Below are positions 1 to 13,305 of a stretch of 64,000 bases of DNA, piece by piece. This DNA comes from Lichenostomus cassidix. Taxonomy: Eukaryota; Chordata; Aves; Passeriformes; Meliphagidae. The notes beneath the pieces were generated by a model. That model did no database searches, was not told the origin of the DNA, and saw only the letters and a list, made by a program, of their open reading frames with translations. Position 1 is the stretch's first letter, and every line of letters begins with the position of its first letter. The position numbers and the translations under genes are program-made. Where the stretch lies: positions 4,223,522 through 4,287,521 of the forward strand of contig CM039211.1 in assembly GCA_008360975.2 (NCBI GenBank), read 5' to 3'.

Positions 1-40
1 GAGACAGAAAGAAAGACAGAACGAAAGAAAGAGAAAGAAA
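1..40. repeat. GAAA-rich simple repeat at the window edge
   Basis: The opening bases are a degenerate run of GAAA and GACA units, probably the end of a longer purine microsatellite to the left. Confidence 0.7.
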
Positions 41-1351
41 TGTTACAGCCAGGAAATGTGACCCCCCCAGCTGGGCTGAGTCACTGCAGTTGGACTCATT
101 CTGGCAAGAGCAACAGGAGCAGGACACAAACAGCATTTACATGTACATTGCAACTGGAAATTTCATTGCAGTCTGATTAGATTTAGATAGATAATAGAGT
201 CTCGCATCCAGAGACATGACTAGCAATGACCAGCAATCAGCATTAAGGCCATTATTCAGCTATAAATCCAGAAACTAATGTTTTTTTCCAAACCTCCTCC
301 TCTGTTTCCTTTGCAGTGTTTTGAACATCCTGAAGATAAATTTTGAGCAAGATGGAACAATACAGTAAAACTATTTTCTCTTCCAAAGTACTAGGCAAGT
401 TAGCAAAGGTGACTCTAATGACTTCAGGAAAAGAAAAATCATACCCACACTGATGTGTGTGCACTCCTGAGATATGAAGTTTATACACTAAGCAAGAAAA
501 CTTCGTATCAGTTAATAAAGAACAGATCATGATATGGTTTAAACCTGTTGATTTTTCTTTCCAGGTATTTGCATTATTCTTTCAGTGGTTGTGTCATTAA
601 ATAAGGGTGTAGATGTGAATGGCTATACGAATGAAAAAAATTATTGTCCCACACCTCTAAAACGAGCAGAGATACTCCTTTCCTAATAAATCAAAAGAAA
701 ACTTGCCTGCTGTCACTCTCCTTTGGGAAAGTCCTTATAGAAATGGTCAATTTTGATGGCTTTGCTTAAGAAGTTATCGTGGACTTCTTGTCCACCTGTA
801 CATAAAACCTCTGTCTGTCTGTGTGTGTTGTACATGTATGCACACACATGTATGTATGTGACTTGATAAAACTGGTGAAAAAGTTATTTCCCACCCAAGT
901 ACAACAGGACCTTTACAATTACTTCCATAAAGAAAGCTGTCCAGAGCTATTGTTGCAGTGCCAATAGTTCAAATATCTCAGATTTGGATAATAGATAACA
1001 CTCCACCCTCTCAAAGTGCATCTATTTGCAGCAAAGAGAGCTGAATGGTACTGATGGCATGCAAATCCTGATTCTCTTCCTGTGTGACAACATTTACGCC
1101 ATTCAAATTCAGGTAGCATCAGTGTGACTTTCACATCAGCAAAACTGATGAGGAGAAAACAGAAATCACGCTGATTTCACAGGGCTGAAGAGCAAAGCAC
1201 AGCCCCAATGGTTGTAACTACTATTTTTAGATTGCTTATATGAGATTCACCTGAAAGATCATAGGAGAGTCTGGAAGATCTCATTAGAGTATCTTAAAGA
1301 TTGTTGCCACATTTATGTTCTACTAGATAAGAAAGGTGTCTTTCTACCTGA
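41..1351. other. Intergenic, no gene seen
   Basis: AT-leaning unique sequence. The only structure I see is a short degenerate TCTG/TGTG/CATGTATG run at about 811-860. Open frames are short and resemble no known protein. Confidence 0.6.
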
Positions 1352-1643
1352 GATCATCAGTTTGGGTGGAAAAGGACCTTACAGCCCATCCAGTGCCACC
1401 CCTGCCCTGGCAGGGACACCTCCCACTGTCCCAGGCTGCTCCAAGCCCCAGTGTCCAACCTGGCCTGGAACACTTGCAGGGATCCAGGGGCAGCCACAGC
1501 TTCTCTGTCACCCTGTGCCAGGGCCTGCCCACCCTCCCAGGGAACAATTCCTTCCTTATGCCAGTTTAAAGCTATTCCCCTTGTCCTGTCTCTCCATGTC
1601 CTTGTCAAAAGTCCCTCTCCATCTCCCTTGTGGCCTCTTTAGA
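1352..1643 (-). mobile_element. CR1 LINE fragment (3' end, minus strand)
   Basis: The plus strand shows the reverse of a CR1 3' end: 'tttgggtggaaaaggacctt', then 'ggcagggacacctcccact', 'ccaacctggcc', 'ttccttatgccagtttaaa' and 'aaaagtccctctcca'. It is closely related to the copy at 30300-30448 in the opposite orientation. The 5' boundary near 1643 is approximate. Confidence 0.92.
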
Positions 1644-2049
1644 TGTCTTCCATTGTCTGTGGTGCACATTCCCCTGCAAAAGAGAAAATCCTACAGCAGC
1701 TCCAGAGGTACTTTTTTGCTTTGCAGGTGTGAATTCTGCATAGGCAAGGACAGTAAATCTGTATGGCTCCAGCTGAACCTGCTTAAATTGTAACCCTCCA
1801 TAGACTGTGACCAAATCTGAGACTTATCTGAGACTTCCCTCAGCAGTTTAGAAAACCCGGTGTGTCTCACTGGGGCTTCTGACTTGACAGGAGGGACCAA
1901 AACCTGAAAACACTGCAGTAGGGGATAATAGATGATAGAGTTGCTATGTAGAAACTACATTGGCAATAAATCTAATAACAGTCATCCTCACAAACATAAT
2001 CACTGTGCACTACTTCATCCCCAGCCTGGCTCAGCCCCAGGGGTTGCCC
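1644..2049. other. Intergenic between two CR1 pieces
   Basis: No clear repeat or gene is seen. This may be a diverged or rearranged part of the same CR1 insertion, since the flanking CR1 pieces share orientation and are in element order. Confidence 0.4.
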
Positions 2050-2152
2050 TGGCAGGTGCAGCACGAGCACTTGTTGAACTTCATGAAGTTCCAATGGTCC
2101 CATCTGTCCAACTTGTCCAGGTCCCTCTGGTTGTATCCCTTCCCTCCAGCAC
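2050..2152 (-). mobile_element. CR1 LINE internal fragment (minus strand)
   Basis: The motifs 'cttgttgaacttcatgaag' and 'ttgtccaggtccctctgg' are recognisable from the CR1 coding/3' region several hundred bases from the element's end, read on the minus strand. It may belong to the same insertion as 1352-1643 with an intervening deletion or divergence. Confidence 0.75.
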
Positions 2153-5100
2153 ACAGAAAATTGCAAATTGCTAGTAAAAATGAACTGAAATCACAATCTG
2201 GGAAATTGCCATTCCTCTCTCCAAATTACCTAAAAAAAAAAAAAAAAGGAAAGAAAATCAGCTCTCTTTTGTCCACCTAGACGGGCCCTGAATGGAGTTA
2301 TTTTATATTATGTGTACAGCTTAAGTTCATCAGTGCTCAAAGGAGCATTGTTACTGAAATTTATGAATCTTCCAAAGCCATTAGCTCTTGCTTTGAGACA
2401 TGGCTCATTTTTATGAGCATTAAAGTGCTTTTCAAAGTCAGAATCGCAGATGCTTTACACATTTAATAAATTGATCTCTCCCAAGTTTTAATTTATGCTT
2501 TGTTAAGTAGTGCTCCTGGCTCATGCATTACTCAGTCTCAGCGTCTCTGCAGATTTGACTGGTTCCAGGTCAGCAGATCTTTCTCACTCCCTGTAGCACA
2601 CTTCTGCTTTTCATCCTCATAACAGACACATTATTACAGAGCTGGGTTTGCAAGATGTCAGGGGGCTTGCGTGGCAAAGCACAGACATGTCATTCCTGTT
2701 GCTGATACACAAACTATACAAATATATGAGTTTTGCGTTTTAAAACAGGTAAGTCTGCCTGAGAAGAATAAAATTATTATTATTATTCGGCCCCTGAACC
2801 TTCAGAAAAAGAGAAGAAATGGAAGCTGCAGATGAAGAAACTGGTGGCAAACTTTATAAACAGCAACCTCATGTATTTTTTAAAATTTCTTGTTTAAAAC
2901 TGATCATTTGAGTATTTAAAAATAGTTACAATTTTTCATTTACCTTCATGATCAGCATTATTAGGTAATTATTATCATGAGATTTTTTAAATGGAAAAAT
3001 AATTTTAATATAGTCTCAGTACAAAATTGGGGTGGTATATCACAGTCAGATTTTTTTTTAATTAATCACCTAGAAAAATGTAGAAAGTGAAAAGCATTTT
3101 CAGGTAAGTGTAGGGCTGATGGGGCTGCAGGTATCTGACAAAGAGTCCTTCGCTTTTGCACCTCTCATGCTACATATGCTAATTTCTCTGTAAAACCTGT
3201 CACTCTGCTGAAAGCAGCTTCTTACAGGTGACTTGGGCAGCAACAGTCTTGTCCAGCCCAAAAGAGGGAATAAGCCTAAATAGCTTAATTTTATTTGAAA
3301 GAAAACAAAGCCAAAACCAACATAACCACTGGTTAGAAGTAAGGCGAAACCCTGACACTCCTACCATCTAAAAGGTTATATTTCTGCATTTTTCCCCATG
3401 GACACAGGCACATGCAAGCAGCCAAGGCAATGAGTTTTCCCCTGGAATACTGGGATATCTGCAGAAGGGGTAAAAAATGTTGGAAGAGCCCGGGGAAAGT
3501 GAGAGCAGCTCTCACATTCACTTTGGGAGATTTAGTAACACATTGTCTCTGCCCTGCCTAAGTCTTTCCCAAACCATTCCCAAACCTTTCCCAAACCTTT
3601 GCCAGTGGCTCTGTCAGGTCAGCAAGTTCCAGGTAAGGTCCAGGTCATGTCTGACTTGCCCAGCGTTGTCTTCTGCACAGTCAAACCCTTCCTTGATAAC
3701 CTCCAGACCTCTCAGGTTTATCTCAGCAGACACCTGGCAGTAATTCACATTTCATGTCTTCCACCAAGATCTTGACTTCGTTATTCTTGCTTAGCCCAGG
3801 ATAAATCAGGAGGAAAGGTCTTGGAACAGGACTATATAACAGTGTTAAATCTAAAAAGTAGATAAGAGGCAGCAGGGCTGTTTATAATAAATAGGTGTTC
3901 CCAGATTTTCTTAAGATTGTTACAGTGGGAGGCAGGAAGAAAAAGGTTTAACCAATATTAATATAGCATGGTTTTTTACATAGAAAGCATTACCAGTTTC
4001 CTTTTTTGTTTTTCTTTTTTTTTGGTTTGAGTACATTTTCAGAACTTCTACTGTAGTACACTTTTTCCATTACTGTGTTACTTTCTAGCCTCGGGTAATG
4101 TCATTTTTTACACCCCCTCTAAATACAAAACAAAATTATTTCCTGGAGTTTGCAGTCAAATGGTGTTTCTGCAGTTTTTCACTGAGCTCTACACTAGCTC
4201 CAGACTGCACAGAGATGTCCTTCATGCTGTCATGAGCACTGGCCTTTCAAACATGAACATGAGGAAAAAGTATTTGCAAGTCTCCAACAACATAAGGAGA
4301 AAATAATCTTAATAATTCTTAATACTTAGGCAGTGAGTATTAAGTATAAATACAGCCTGCCTCAGGGGAAAGGATGCAGAGCATATCACAGCCACTGACT
4401 GTAGATCTCTTCTCAAAAAATGGTGACATTGAGTCCCGTGAGGAGCATTTTTATCCAGACTTTTACAATCCTTAGGTTTTCAGGAAGGATTTTCAGCTGT
4501 CATCATTTTCGGGCCCAGGATGCACTGACAGCCCATCAGGTCCCTCAGCCTCCACCTCCGTAAGGTCTGTCTCTTCTCATATCAGTCTCAATTTCTTTTT
4601 CTCACATTGGAAGGCCAATAAAAACTTTAAAGTATCCTGGCCAAGATTATCTGCTTTAAAGATAACTATCTCAGCCCAAGTTTCCCAAACTGTAATTTAT
4701 ACTTTGACATATGCTTTGATAGTGGAAACTGAACCTTGGGATATCCTATCCCACCATCCTATTCCAGAAACTGACTTGCAAAGTAATTAGAAAAATTTAT
4801 TAAATGTCAGTAAACAGCACTCTATTAAACAAAAAGTATCTTATTTTAAAGACACTTCTACAGTTCTTTTTCACCTTGGCATAAAACCCAGATTATTTGC
4901 TATATTTCTGTATTTCTATCACTCCCTTTCCCAAGAATCTTTGTTGTGCAAGCATGATTTAATTGATCTTCACAAACCTGCCTGAAACATAATTACTATC
5001 TTTTGAAGATAAGGATAGATTTATTGAAATAGCATGTCCCCCTTTAATTCAAAACCTTCTTTTCCCATCCCTAAATACAAAGGTAAAGAAGAATGTCACT

Positions 5101-7172
5101 CTTATACCGGAGAGAGAACATGTGCAGGAAAAGGATTATCTCTGTTTATTGACGTGCTGCTGAATCCTGCACTTCTAGCTGAAGATTTTTCTAAGCACTC
5201 TGCCAAAACTCTTTGGTGTTCTCAGTAACACGGTGCAGATGGACACTGTGACATGGGGAGGAGAGTGTAGGAAGTGGCATCCATCACGGAAAAGGTCATT
5301 TTCAGACTAAACTGGTCTTGCTAAAATGAAAACAAATGGAAATATAAGTCGCCTTGCAATCAGTTTTGGTGTGGTTTGGGTTTTTTGTTGTCCCTTCTTT
5401 AGTTTCTGAATCCATTTTCTCCATTAGGATGGAATCACTCAGAGGTTCTCTACCTACCACAGTCACTTCTCTCCGTAATCTGCCAAGATGTGTCTTTTTT
5501 TGCATCAAAATTTTCATAACCAACCATCATTGTGGTGATTTAAATCAGTTTTAAATATAAGGCTGGCCAGCAAAGATGCTCAGGAGGAGGAAGAAATTCT
5601 CTTGACACCCTGAAAAAGGTAAAAAATACATTGAAAATCCCGTACTAAGTTCTTGAAGATTTTCAAAATTTTTTCCATGTTCTCTTGAGTTAAAGTTGTT
5701 CACCATTCTTTTTCCACAGCAAATTCTACCTTTTATTTCCTTTCATTATTGGAGAAAAAGCATTGTCCTGGTACTTCTTTGAGGAGCTTTGCTTGCCTCA
5801 GAGCATGGATGAAGGTTGGTTTAAAAGAGATGAACCTGATTCTACTGTCTTTGCACTCAATAGGCATGGATTGGCTATGGAAAAACCCAAAGAAAGTAAA
5901 TTTTCTTATTATTATTTTTCCTTTTTTTTTTAAATCTATCTCCAGTTAAACCCTCTGGTCCCTACACATGCCTTACCAGAAGATTTTTCCATTATTGCAA
6001 GAATAAATCACTTTCAGTGCCACATTTGCTTCTCAGTTAATATTGTCATGAATTCAAGTCTGCAATATTAAATAACTCAAAGAAAATATTAATGTTCATA
6101 TCAAGTAACTTTTAATGACTATTTAACAAATTCCAAGTACTGTTTATTCTTGTGAGTCACTGCAGTTCCCCAGATTTTAACAAACTTACAGCATTGGCCT
6201 TCATATTACGCATGGAAGGGCCAAGTATCTTGTTGATTTTGGATTGCAAGGTGCCAGAGAGTTCTGAGAATTTAATGGGTTTATTTTCTGACACGCAGGT
6301 GACAAATATTAGTCACAACTTCATATTTCAGACACTGCATATCCTATTTCCAACAGACAGCAAGTTTGGGGTATCTGAACAGTAATAATCTGTGTAAAAC
6401 TTTGACAATAAAGTGATATGAAGTCTCAGGCACTGGGCATAAACAGCCTATTCACTGCTTGTGGTGAAGAGGGAGTTTGTCTTCTGCAAAAGTTGTTGCA
6501 AAATTATTTTTGTGTGCTGCATACATTTCCAGAAATACTTTTGCATCCTGGTTGTTCACTAATATGGGCATTGCAAAGTACAAAAGACTCACCGTAAAAA
6601 ATGTATGAAATTATATTGTTTGAAATCACTCAACCTTAGAGCATAGCTATAAAATAAAGTGCAAGTAACTTGCAAAGTCTTTTGCAACAGTGCCAGGGAA
6701 GGAAGAAGCTGTTCTCAGTCAGCTCTTAGGGCTGCTAGCTCATGACACACAAGGTATTACATGTAGCACTAAAAGAGAAGAAAACCTGTGACCAATTCAG
6801 TGTGACTTTTAGGGGGAAAGAGGCTTATGAGGATAGGTTTTGAACTGTCCCATTAAATTCATTAAATAAATTAAATTCATTAAAAAGGCTGTCCTCAGTG
6901 TCCAGTCAGTGCCTGTAGCCAAATGTGTGAGAGCAATGCACAGTTTGTTTTTAGATGCACAGATCTACCTCAAGTAGCCTGAGTGATGCTCTTTGCTTTT
7001 CAGTACTGATAGGGATTAACAGATTTATTAAGAATTATCTCATTTTTCAGAATAAAAGCAAAGGTTAGCTCCAGCAAAATTGCTTAATGAACCCAACTTG
7101 GCAGTATGCAGAATATATAATTAACAACTAAAACTAATTTTAAAAGGTGTTTTATTTCTCCAGTGAAGTAAT
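2153..7172. other. Intergenic, no gene or recognised repeat
   Basis: Long AT-rich unique stretch with an A15 run near 2231, a short (ATT)n near 2773, and T-rich patches near 4005 and 5925. No coding signal is seen. The 2280-2530 part has the texture of slowly evolving non-coding DNA, but this is only an impression. Confidence 0.55.
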
Positions 7173-7250
7173 CTCACAGAATCATTTAGGTTGGAAAAGA
7201 CCTCCAAGACTCATGAAGCCCAGCCTTTGACAGGTCTTTGTCAACCACAG
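7173..7250 (-). mobile_element. CR1 LINE 3' fragment (minus strand)
   Basis: The plus strand reads 'tcacagaatcatttaggttg' followed by 'gaaaagacctccaagact', the typical complement of a CR1 3' end. The similarity fades after about 75 bases. Confidence 0.85.
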
Positions 7251-8805
7251 CATGGGGAGTCAGGTCCAGCCATTCCTCCATAGCCTCCTACAGTTCAGAA
7301 CACAGAGCAGCAGTCTAAATATATTTGATTTTCTTCCTGTTTCCACTCAATGTGCATGCTGGCCCGCTGTTCCTGATCTTCTCCAGCTCCTGATCATTCC
7401 TCAGTTGCTAAACCACCTGATTATAAAAATAAATGCTCCAGCTTTGTTAGTAGCTCTCTTCACCTATTTTCTTTTCAATAGACCACTCTTCTTCCCAAGA
7501 TGATGAAAATTGAACCAGGTCAACACATTCCCCTCATCTTTGCTCCTGTGGTGGTTTCTACCCTCAGTTTTTCCCCACATCATCTGCACCTAAAAATTTA
7601 CTTTTTTCCCATCTCCAGGATGTTCTCAGAGGTTTCCACACCCCCACTAAGGCCTCTCCCACATCTGTCCAGGTGTTCAGATCTGCTCACAGTGACTCAA
7701 ACACATTCTGCCTGGATTTTCAGCAGTAAACTGAAAATGTAAAGCTGATATTATGGACCAGGCTGTTACCTTTCTTCCCTTGCCAAATTATTCCAATTTT
7801 TCAACCTGCTTCAAAAGGTGACAAGACATTGCTTTTGATGTCGTGTGGTTAATGAAGATTGCCCAGGAGTGAGCAGCTAATCGGTGGCCAGGTCCTCTCT
7901 TTGACTTGTAAATGCCTCTGGCATTCTTCCCAACTCGTTACTGCAGATTTACAGCACGGCTAGAGCGAGAGGTACAGTTGGCTTAGTAAATCCAGTAACG
8001 CATAAATGCTGAGAGATGACAAAACTGTCACCATTTAAGTGAGTTATTTGTCCTAACTTCAGGAGTTCTGGCTGTGCTGGGAGAAATCTGGAGCTCTATA
8101 TATAACAGACAGCAGTTCAGGGGGTTGTGTGTTAGCTGCTTTTGGTGTCAGGGACTCGCAGTAGAAACACAAAATGTTGTTGTACTCCATACACAGACAA
8201 AGCTAGGCCTTATGCCCTCCAGCTATGGTCTAGATCACATCCAACTTCTTCCACAAGGCCAAATCAAGTGTGTTTCCTATGTGACATCTTTCTGCTTAGG
8301 AATGAAATTCTGCCACCAGACTTCTCCCCAGGCTTCAGTAGACTTCAACAGGAACAGTGTGTTCCCATGAAAAGTCAGATTTGACCCTCACAATTCATGC
8401 TGTTCCTCTCTACATTTTGGAGGGAGCATTAATGCTGTCAATAAAAGGGGGAAAAGAAAAAGAACAGTGCCAAGTTTTGCCAGAAAAATTAGCAGATTAT
8501 AGTATGCAACAGCTTGGACCGGGTATGTGTTATAACTGTGAACAGGAATTACTGCAAAATGAAAAGCAGTTATTTAGGGAGGTGGGGGAAGCTAGACTAA
8601 CAGACTTAACAAAAATATTTTGTAAAATGTGTGTTGCACTGAGCTCCACATCCCCACAGCTCAGTCAAGCTGTACCTCCTCAGGGAGTCCCTACACCAGC
8701 ATCCCACAGCATGCTCAGTGCTACACAGACACAGCACTCAGCCAGCCTGGGAGCCCAGGTGGGAAATGGGGTGGAAATCAGTCCTGGAGTGGTTTGGGCT
8801 GGAAG
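7251..8805. other. Intergenic, no gene supported
   Basis: Unique sequence. An open stretch at 8357-8839 contains a CYNC tetrapeptide but no complete zinc knuckle and no other recognisable domain, and its 3' part runs into a CR1. The piece 7900-8060 looks like ordinary unique DNA with no repeat. Confidence 0.5.
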
Positions 8806-8894
8806 GGAAGGTGTCCCTGCCCGTGCAGTGCTGGAATGAGGGGTTCCTTGGACTGAAGGAGCCTTCCAACCCAATCACTCTGTGATTCTGTGAT
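8806..8894 (+). mobile_element. CR1 LINE 3' fragment (plus strand)
   Basis: 'aggtgtccctgcccgtgcag', then 'ccttccaacccaatcactct' and the terminal gattctgtgat tail identify the extreme 3' end of a CR1 in plus orientation. Confidence 0.85.
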
Positions 8895-8997
8895 GAGGCT
8901 GTTGTGCTCCTCAAAGTGCAGCTTGTGGGGTCTGCTGCTCAGCAAACCTCAGCCACAGTGCAAATCTGGGCTAATGAAGGAAAACTATTTCCAATGA

Positions 8998-9500
8998 TGC
9001 CTGAAACAGGCTACCTGAAACAGAGGCCAAGGCAATTAGGTGTATAAAAAGCAGACAAATTTATTCAAGGCCTTCAAGGTACATTCAGCCGAGCAAAGTC
9101 CTCTCAGGGAATACACCCAAAATGGTCTGTGGGTCACGAGCTCTTCACCTTTTATAAGTTCTGTCCTGTTAGCAGATTGATCCCTAGTTCTCCAATCACA
9201 CCTTCAGGTGATGATACTGATCACCCTAGGCTCTGCTTCCCCTTTCCATCGTTGTTTACATATTTCAAGCCCTAGGGTAATTAATATATCTTGAATCTTG
9301 AATCTCCAGAGAGCTTTGTTTTGGTTATATGTGTTGGGAACAGAGGTTTTCAGCATTCTGAAAGAGCACAGAACTACACCAAGTTACAGACACATGAAGA
9401 TTAAAAAAACCCCAAAATTATTAAGGCATCACCAGCAGAAGTCAAAACAGGGAGAGGAAAGAAGGGCCTGGGAGGAAGAGACAAAAAAATGTCAGGCTGC
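8998..9500 (-). mobile_element. Solo LTR of an endogenous retrovirus-like element (minus strand)
   Basis: Read on the minus strand, the segment has LTR architecture. A long upstream part (U3) is followed by TATAAAA at 9156-9150. About 85 bases later there is an AATAAA at 9065-9060 in a TTGAATAAATTTG context. A U5-like end follows with 'ccttggcctctgtttcaggt', closing near CA at 8999-8998. No gag, pol or env sequence flanks it, so it appears to be a solo LTR. The outer (5') boundary near 9500 and the target-site duplication could not be fixed by eye. What is seen is the spacing of TATA and polyadenylation signals; the element's family is not assigned. Confidence 0.65.
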
Positions 9501-12500
9501 AGCTGCTCAGACCTGAGCCGAGGGTGATGAAGTCCCAGCAGTACAACAAGAACATGGAACTACAACATTTAATAGAAATAGCAGCAACCATGGCAAAATT
9601 TACCTTTTCGTCAGAAAACTTGCCTTTGGTGACTGCTGCAGCATGGATATGCACCGCAGGGACAAAAATCAACCATGGAGCTTGTCACCAGTCTTGGCCA
9701 ACATTTTTTGCGGGTAAAGGCAAGGCTATCCCTTTTTCCTAGTAGGAACATATAATTCTGTCTCATGCCACACTAGCTTCACAACAAATACAATTTTAAA
9801 ATATTCCTTCAACACTATCAGTTCATAATTTCATTGATATTTCTTACTGTTCCCTGGTAAATTTTACAAACCATTTGCTCACAGCAGTTCTAGTCAATGT
9901 TTTGTTACCCCTGACAGCAGATCAGAAACTCTGCTCCAAATTTGCCAGCATTCCCCTTCCCTTCAGCTCAGAGAAGCCCAGGTGATGTTCTGTACAGCAG
10001 AGGGACCATTTGGCAAGGGCAGTAAAAACAAGAGCTGGCAACCAACTGCCAGCAACAGAAGGGACCTTTTCAGCAAACATTTTCAATAAATTCATAAATA
10101 GCCAAGCCAAAAAGAGAGGAAAAAAGTGCAGTCAGACTTGTACTGCCCTGGAGAACAACAGTTTGATTGTTATTTACAGGATGGGAAGGATGGGGCTGGA
10201 GCTTTGTTACAGATACTCTGAAGTTTGTTGTTTTTCTCTCTCTCTGATCTCACTCACTTTTTCATGTTGTCACTGCAGGCATCCACACACCAACAATCTG
10301 ATAGCAAGCATGCAGAGTTCTTTCAGGCAGCAACTGCTACAACATTTTGTTGATGCTCTCTCATGGTGAGGAATTTGTACATTTTAAAAAAAAAAAAGTC
10401 AATTTGGTTTGAAAGCCTGCTGTACTAAACACACCAGTTTGTATGCTCAGTGGATTCAATAATGTGCCAGATACAGAGTATTGCTCCACACAGACATCAA
10501 ACCTCAGGCTACATTTTAATCAGAACCAAATACTGCAACACAAACTGCATGGGAGGAGAGAAAACCGGCAACTTTCAAGTTGAAATAGCTCATTTTTCTT
10601 ACTGATGCCTTGTGCTTTGGGCTTATGAACTGACAGTGGTGTCAGTGCAGTCGCTAGCTCATCAAGTGAGGGAAAACTTCAAAACTCAGCAAGACACTCC
10701 TAGGAAAGGGATATAATTGCCAAATTAAAACCTCCACTCCCGCTATCCCAGCCACAAAGAAAGCAGGATGCTTCAGCTCACCAGTCAAAACACTTCCAAA
10801 GAAGTGCTCAGAAAGAGAAATCAAAATACAGTAACAATAGCCTCTGATATCTATTTCCATCTCCACTCAAAGAAGGCACTTATGGTCTTATTTCCTCATG
10901 GAGGAGTTGGAACAATAATTTTAATTAGTCTGTCCTTCAACCACAGCAGAATAACATTTTCCTAGCATTTAAAAAGAAACCACAACCCATCTAAAATTAC
11001 AGCTTGTCCAGCAAGAAATAATCTGAGACTACTGAACTGCAGCAAAAGAAGTCCACAGCGGGTGGTAGGAGATGGGAGAGGTAATGCTGCTCCAAAACAT
11101 GAGACTGTACAATGCAGGGATGATACAGCCTGTCCTTTTGGGGAGGGAGATCATCAATAGTGTTCAGCCATCATCCCATTTCATGTCTTTTCTATTTCAT
11201 TTTTATCTCATGAGTAACTTCAGTTGTAACAGCGACTGTCTCTACGGAGCCGTAATTCATGGCAGAAGGTTAACTCTTCAAAAAAAAGGGAAAAATCCAA
11301 ATCCTCTGATAAAAGGAGAAGCCAAATGAATGAAAATTTTGGCAGATGTGTGAGGAATAGGTCAAATTCATCCTTGTGTAACAATAGTCTGCTTCGCCTA
11401 CATAACTACAGACAAGAACACAAATCACTATTTCAAACAAAATGAGCAAAATGTGTTCTTGTTTTACTGGACTGCAATTGATTCCACAGCACTTGAGAGA
11501 CTTGAGGGAGAAAAAACCCAAAGTCCTGCACTCCTGATTTCCTGATAATACACATCCTTTCACTGAGGGTGAACACAATCCTGTTTGATGTTTCTGAAGG
11601 TTTATTTGAAGGTTTATTTAGCAGCGAACGCAGGCAGCGGTGTGCAAACCCAACTGAGCATCCCCAGATTGTCACACACATTTGGAAAAGCACCAACCTG
11701 GGCCCAGGCTGAGACTCCACAGCAGCTCAGCTCCCCAGGAGGAGCCAATATTCCTAATTCCTGCACACCCCACCGTGAGCCCAGCCACAGAGGCAAACAA
11801 AAAGCCAGGCTGAGAATGCAGGGTAATTGCAAACACAGCCAGGCATGTTCTTACTCACAGAGAAGCTTGGATGTTGTGACTCAACCAGAAACACTGGTGC
11901 TTATAGGAATTAATTTCAGTACATTTCAATACTGTTACAAAATTGGGTTAAAAAATAAAAATAAATACATTTAAAAATAGATAAATAGATAAGCCAAAAG
12001 TGCAGACCAGCATTTTATCTAATCAGCTGCTGATGGTTTTGCTGCTCAGACAGGGTTAATCAGACACACGAAATTATTTCCTGGCACTTTTGGAAAGCTT
12101 CTTCGGTGATGATTCCAACAATACGAAAGGTTTCAATTTTGCAGAGTTTATGTTGGCCTAAAGCACATTAGGTTTTATTTTATCACACCCTGTGGGACAC
12201 ATTCACTTAAAAGTCTTTTTTAAGACAGCTTAGAGCAAATCTAGCACACAGCCTGCCTCTCATCTATGAACACTGAAACAAAGATTAACAAAGAATTAAA
12301 CAATGAAGTAGAAAGGAAAACTTAGAATAAGTACATTTTGTAATAACAACACAAGTATTTATTTTGTACATGCTTAACAGGGAGTTTTCTGATCAGAATT
12401 AGACATCTAGGAGCATTGCTAATTCTATGGAATTCTGTGCTACAGCAATCAGACTGCCTTGGGAAAGCACAACTGGAGCAGAATTCCTGAGGTCCAGCAT

Positions 12501-13305
12501 GGAAATCCTGAAGGAAAAGAGAGGAAGGAAGAGTGTGGCAGGTGGGAACTTCTGCCACTGGGAAGAGCCAAGGCTCTCCAGTCCCAGACCAGTCCTGCAT
12601 TCTGAGTTTCCCAGAGGTTAAACCACCCCAGCTTTGCTCTCCCTGCATTACCTGGAAGAGGCAAGGAGGTGTCAGTGGCACCAGAACTGTCAAAACACGA
12701 GAGGTTCATCCATCATTAAAATGCAGCTTTAAAAGTATCAATTTTATGTGCACCTCATGGTGGATTTATATCTCTGGAGTGAAGTATAAAAAACTTATAC
12801 TCCAGGTCTCAACTCCACTCTAGAGACCAAGTTTTTATGTGTCTTTTGCAATTATAGATTCCTAGATTTTTTTTTAATAAAATTGCTGCTTTTTTACACA
12901 TGCTTCTATTTAGAGATTAACCCCCATGAAATTAAGCAACTATACTGTTGGGAAGAAGGTGATCAATTATCACAATTCCATGTTTTCCACACACAGAAAT
13001 AAAGCCAACTGTACAAGAGCCCTGCAGGGAAATAATGAATGCATTTTTGCCCTACAGGCAAATCCCAAATATAACTTTCCAGAAATCTGTTTAAAGCATT
13101 TTCCTGTGCATACAGTCAAGTTGCTTGAGGTTTTAATGAACTGCTTAATTGGGCAGTTTCCTCAATATATTAATTAGATTAAGACATTTATGGAGCAAAT
13201 GTTATTCCTCTTTACTTGGTAAGTCATAAAAAATTAGAGAGCACTGCCCTGCTGTTGCTGTATGAAAGGATTTCAGTTGGTGATGATGAACTAAGAAATC
13301 CTTCA
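9501..13305. other. Intergenic, no gene supported
   Basis: Unique AT-leaning sequence with scattered short open frames and none resembling a protein family. It includes a poly-A run near 10385 and a short duplicated 'gaaggtttattt' at about 11597-11620. Confidence 0.55.

Noticed and set aside
8357..8839. 160-codon open frame with a CYNC motif, considered as a retroviral nucleocapsid remnant
   Set aside because: The required His and last Cys spacing of a zinc knuckle are absent, no neighbouring gag or pol similarity is seen, and the nearby LTR points in the opposite direction.
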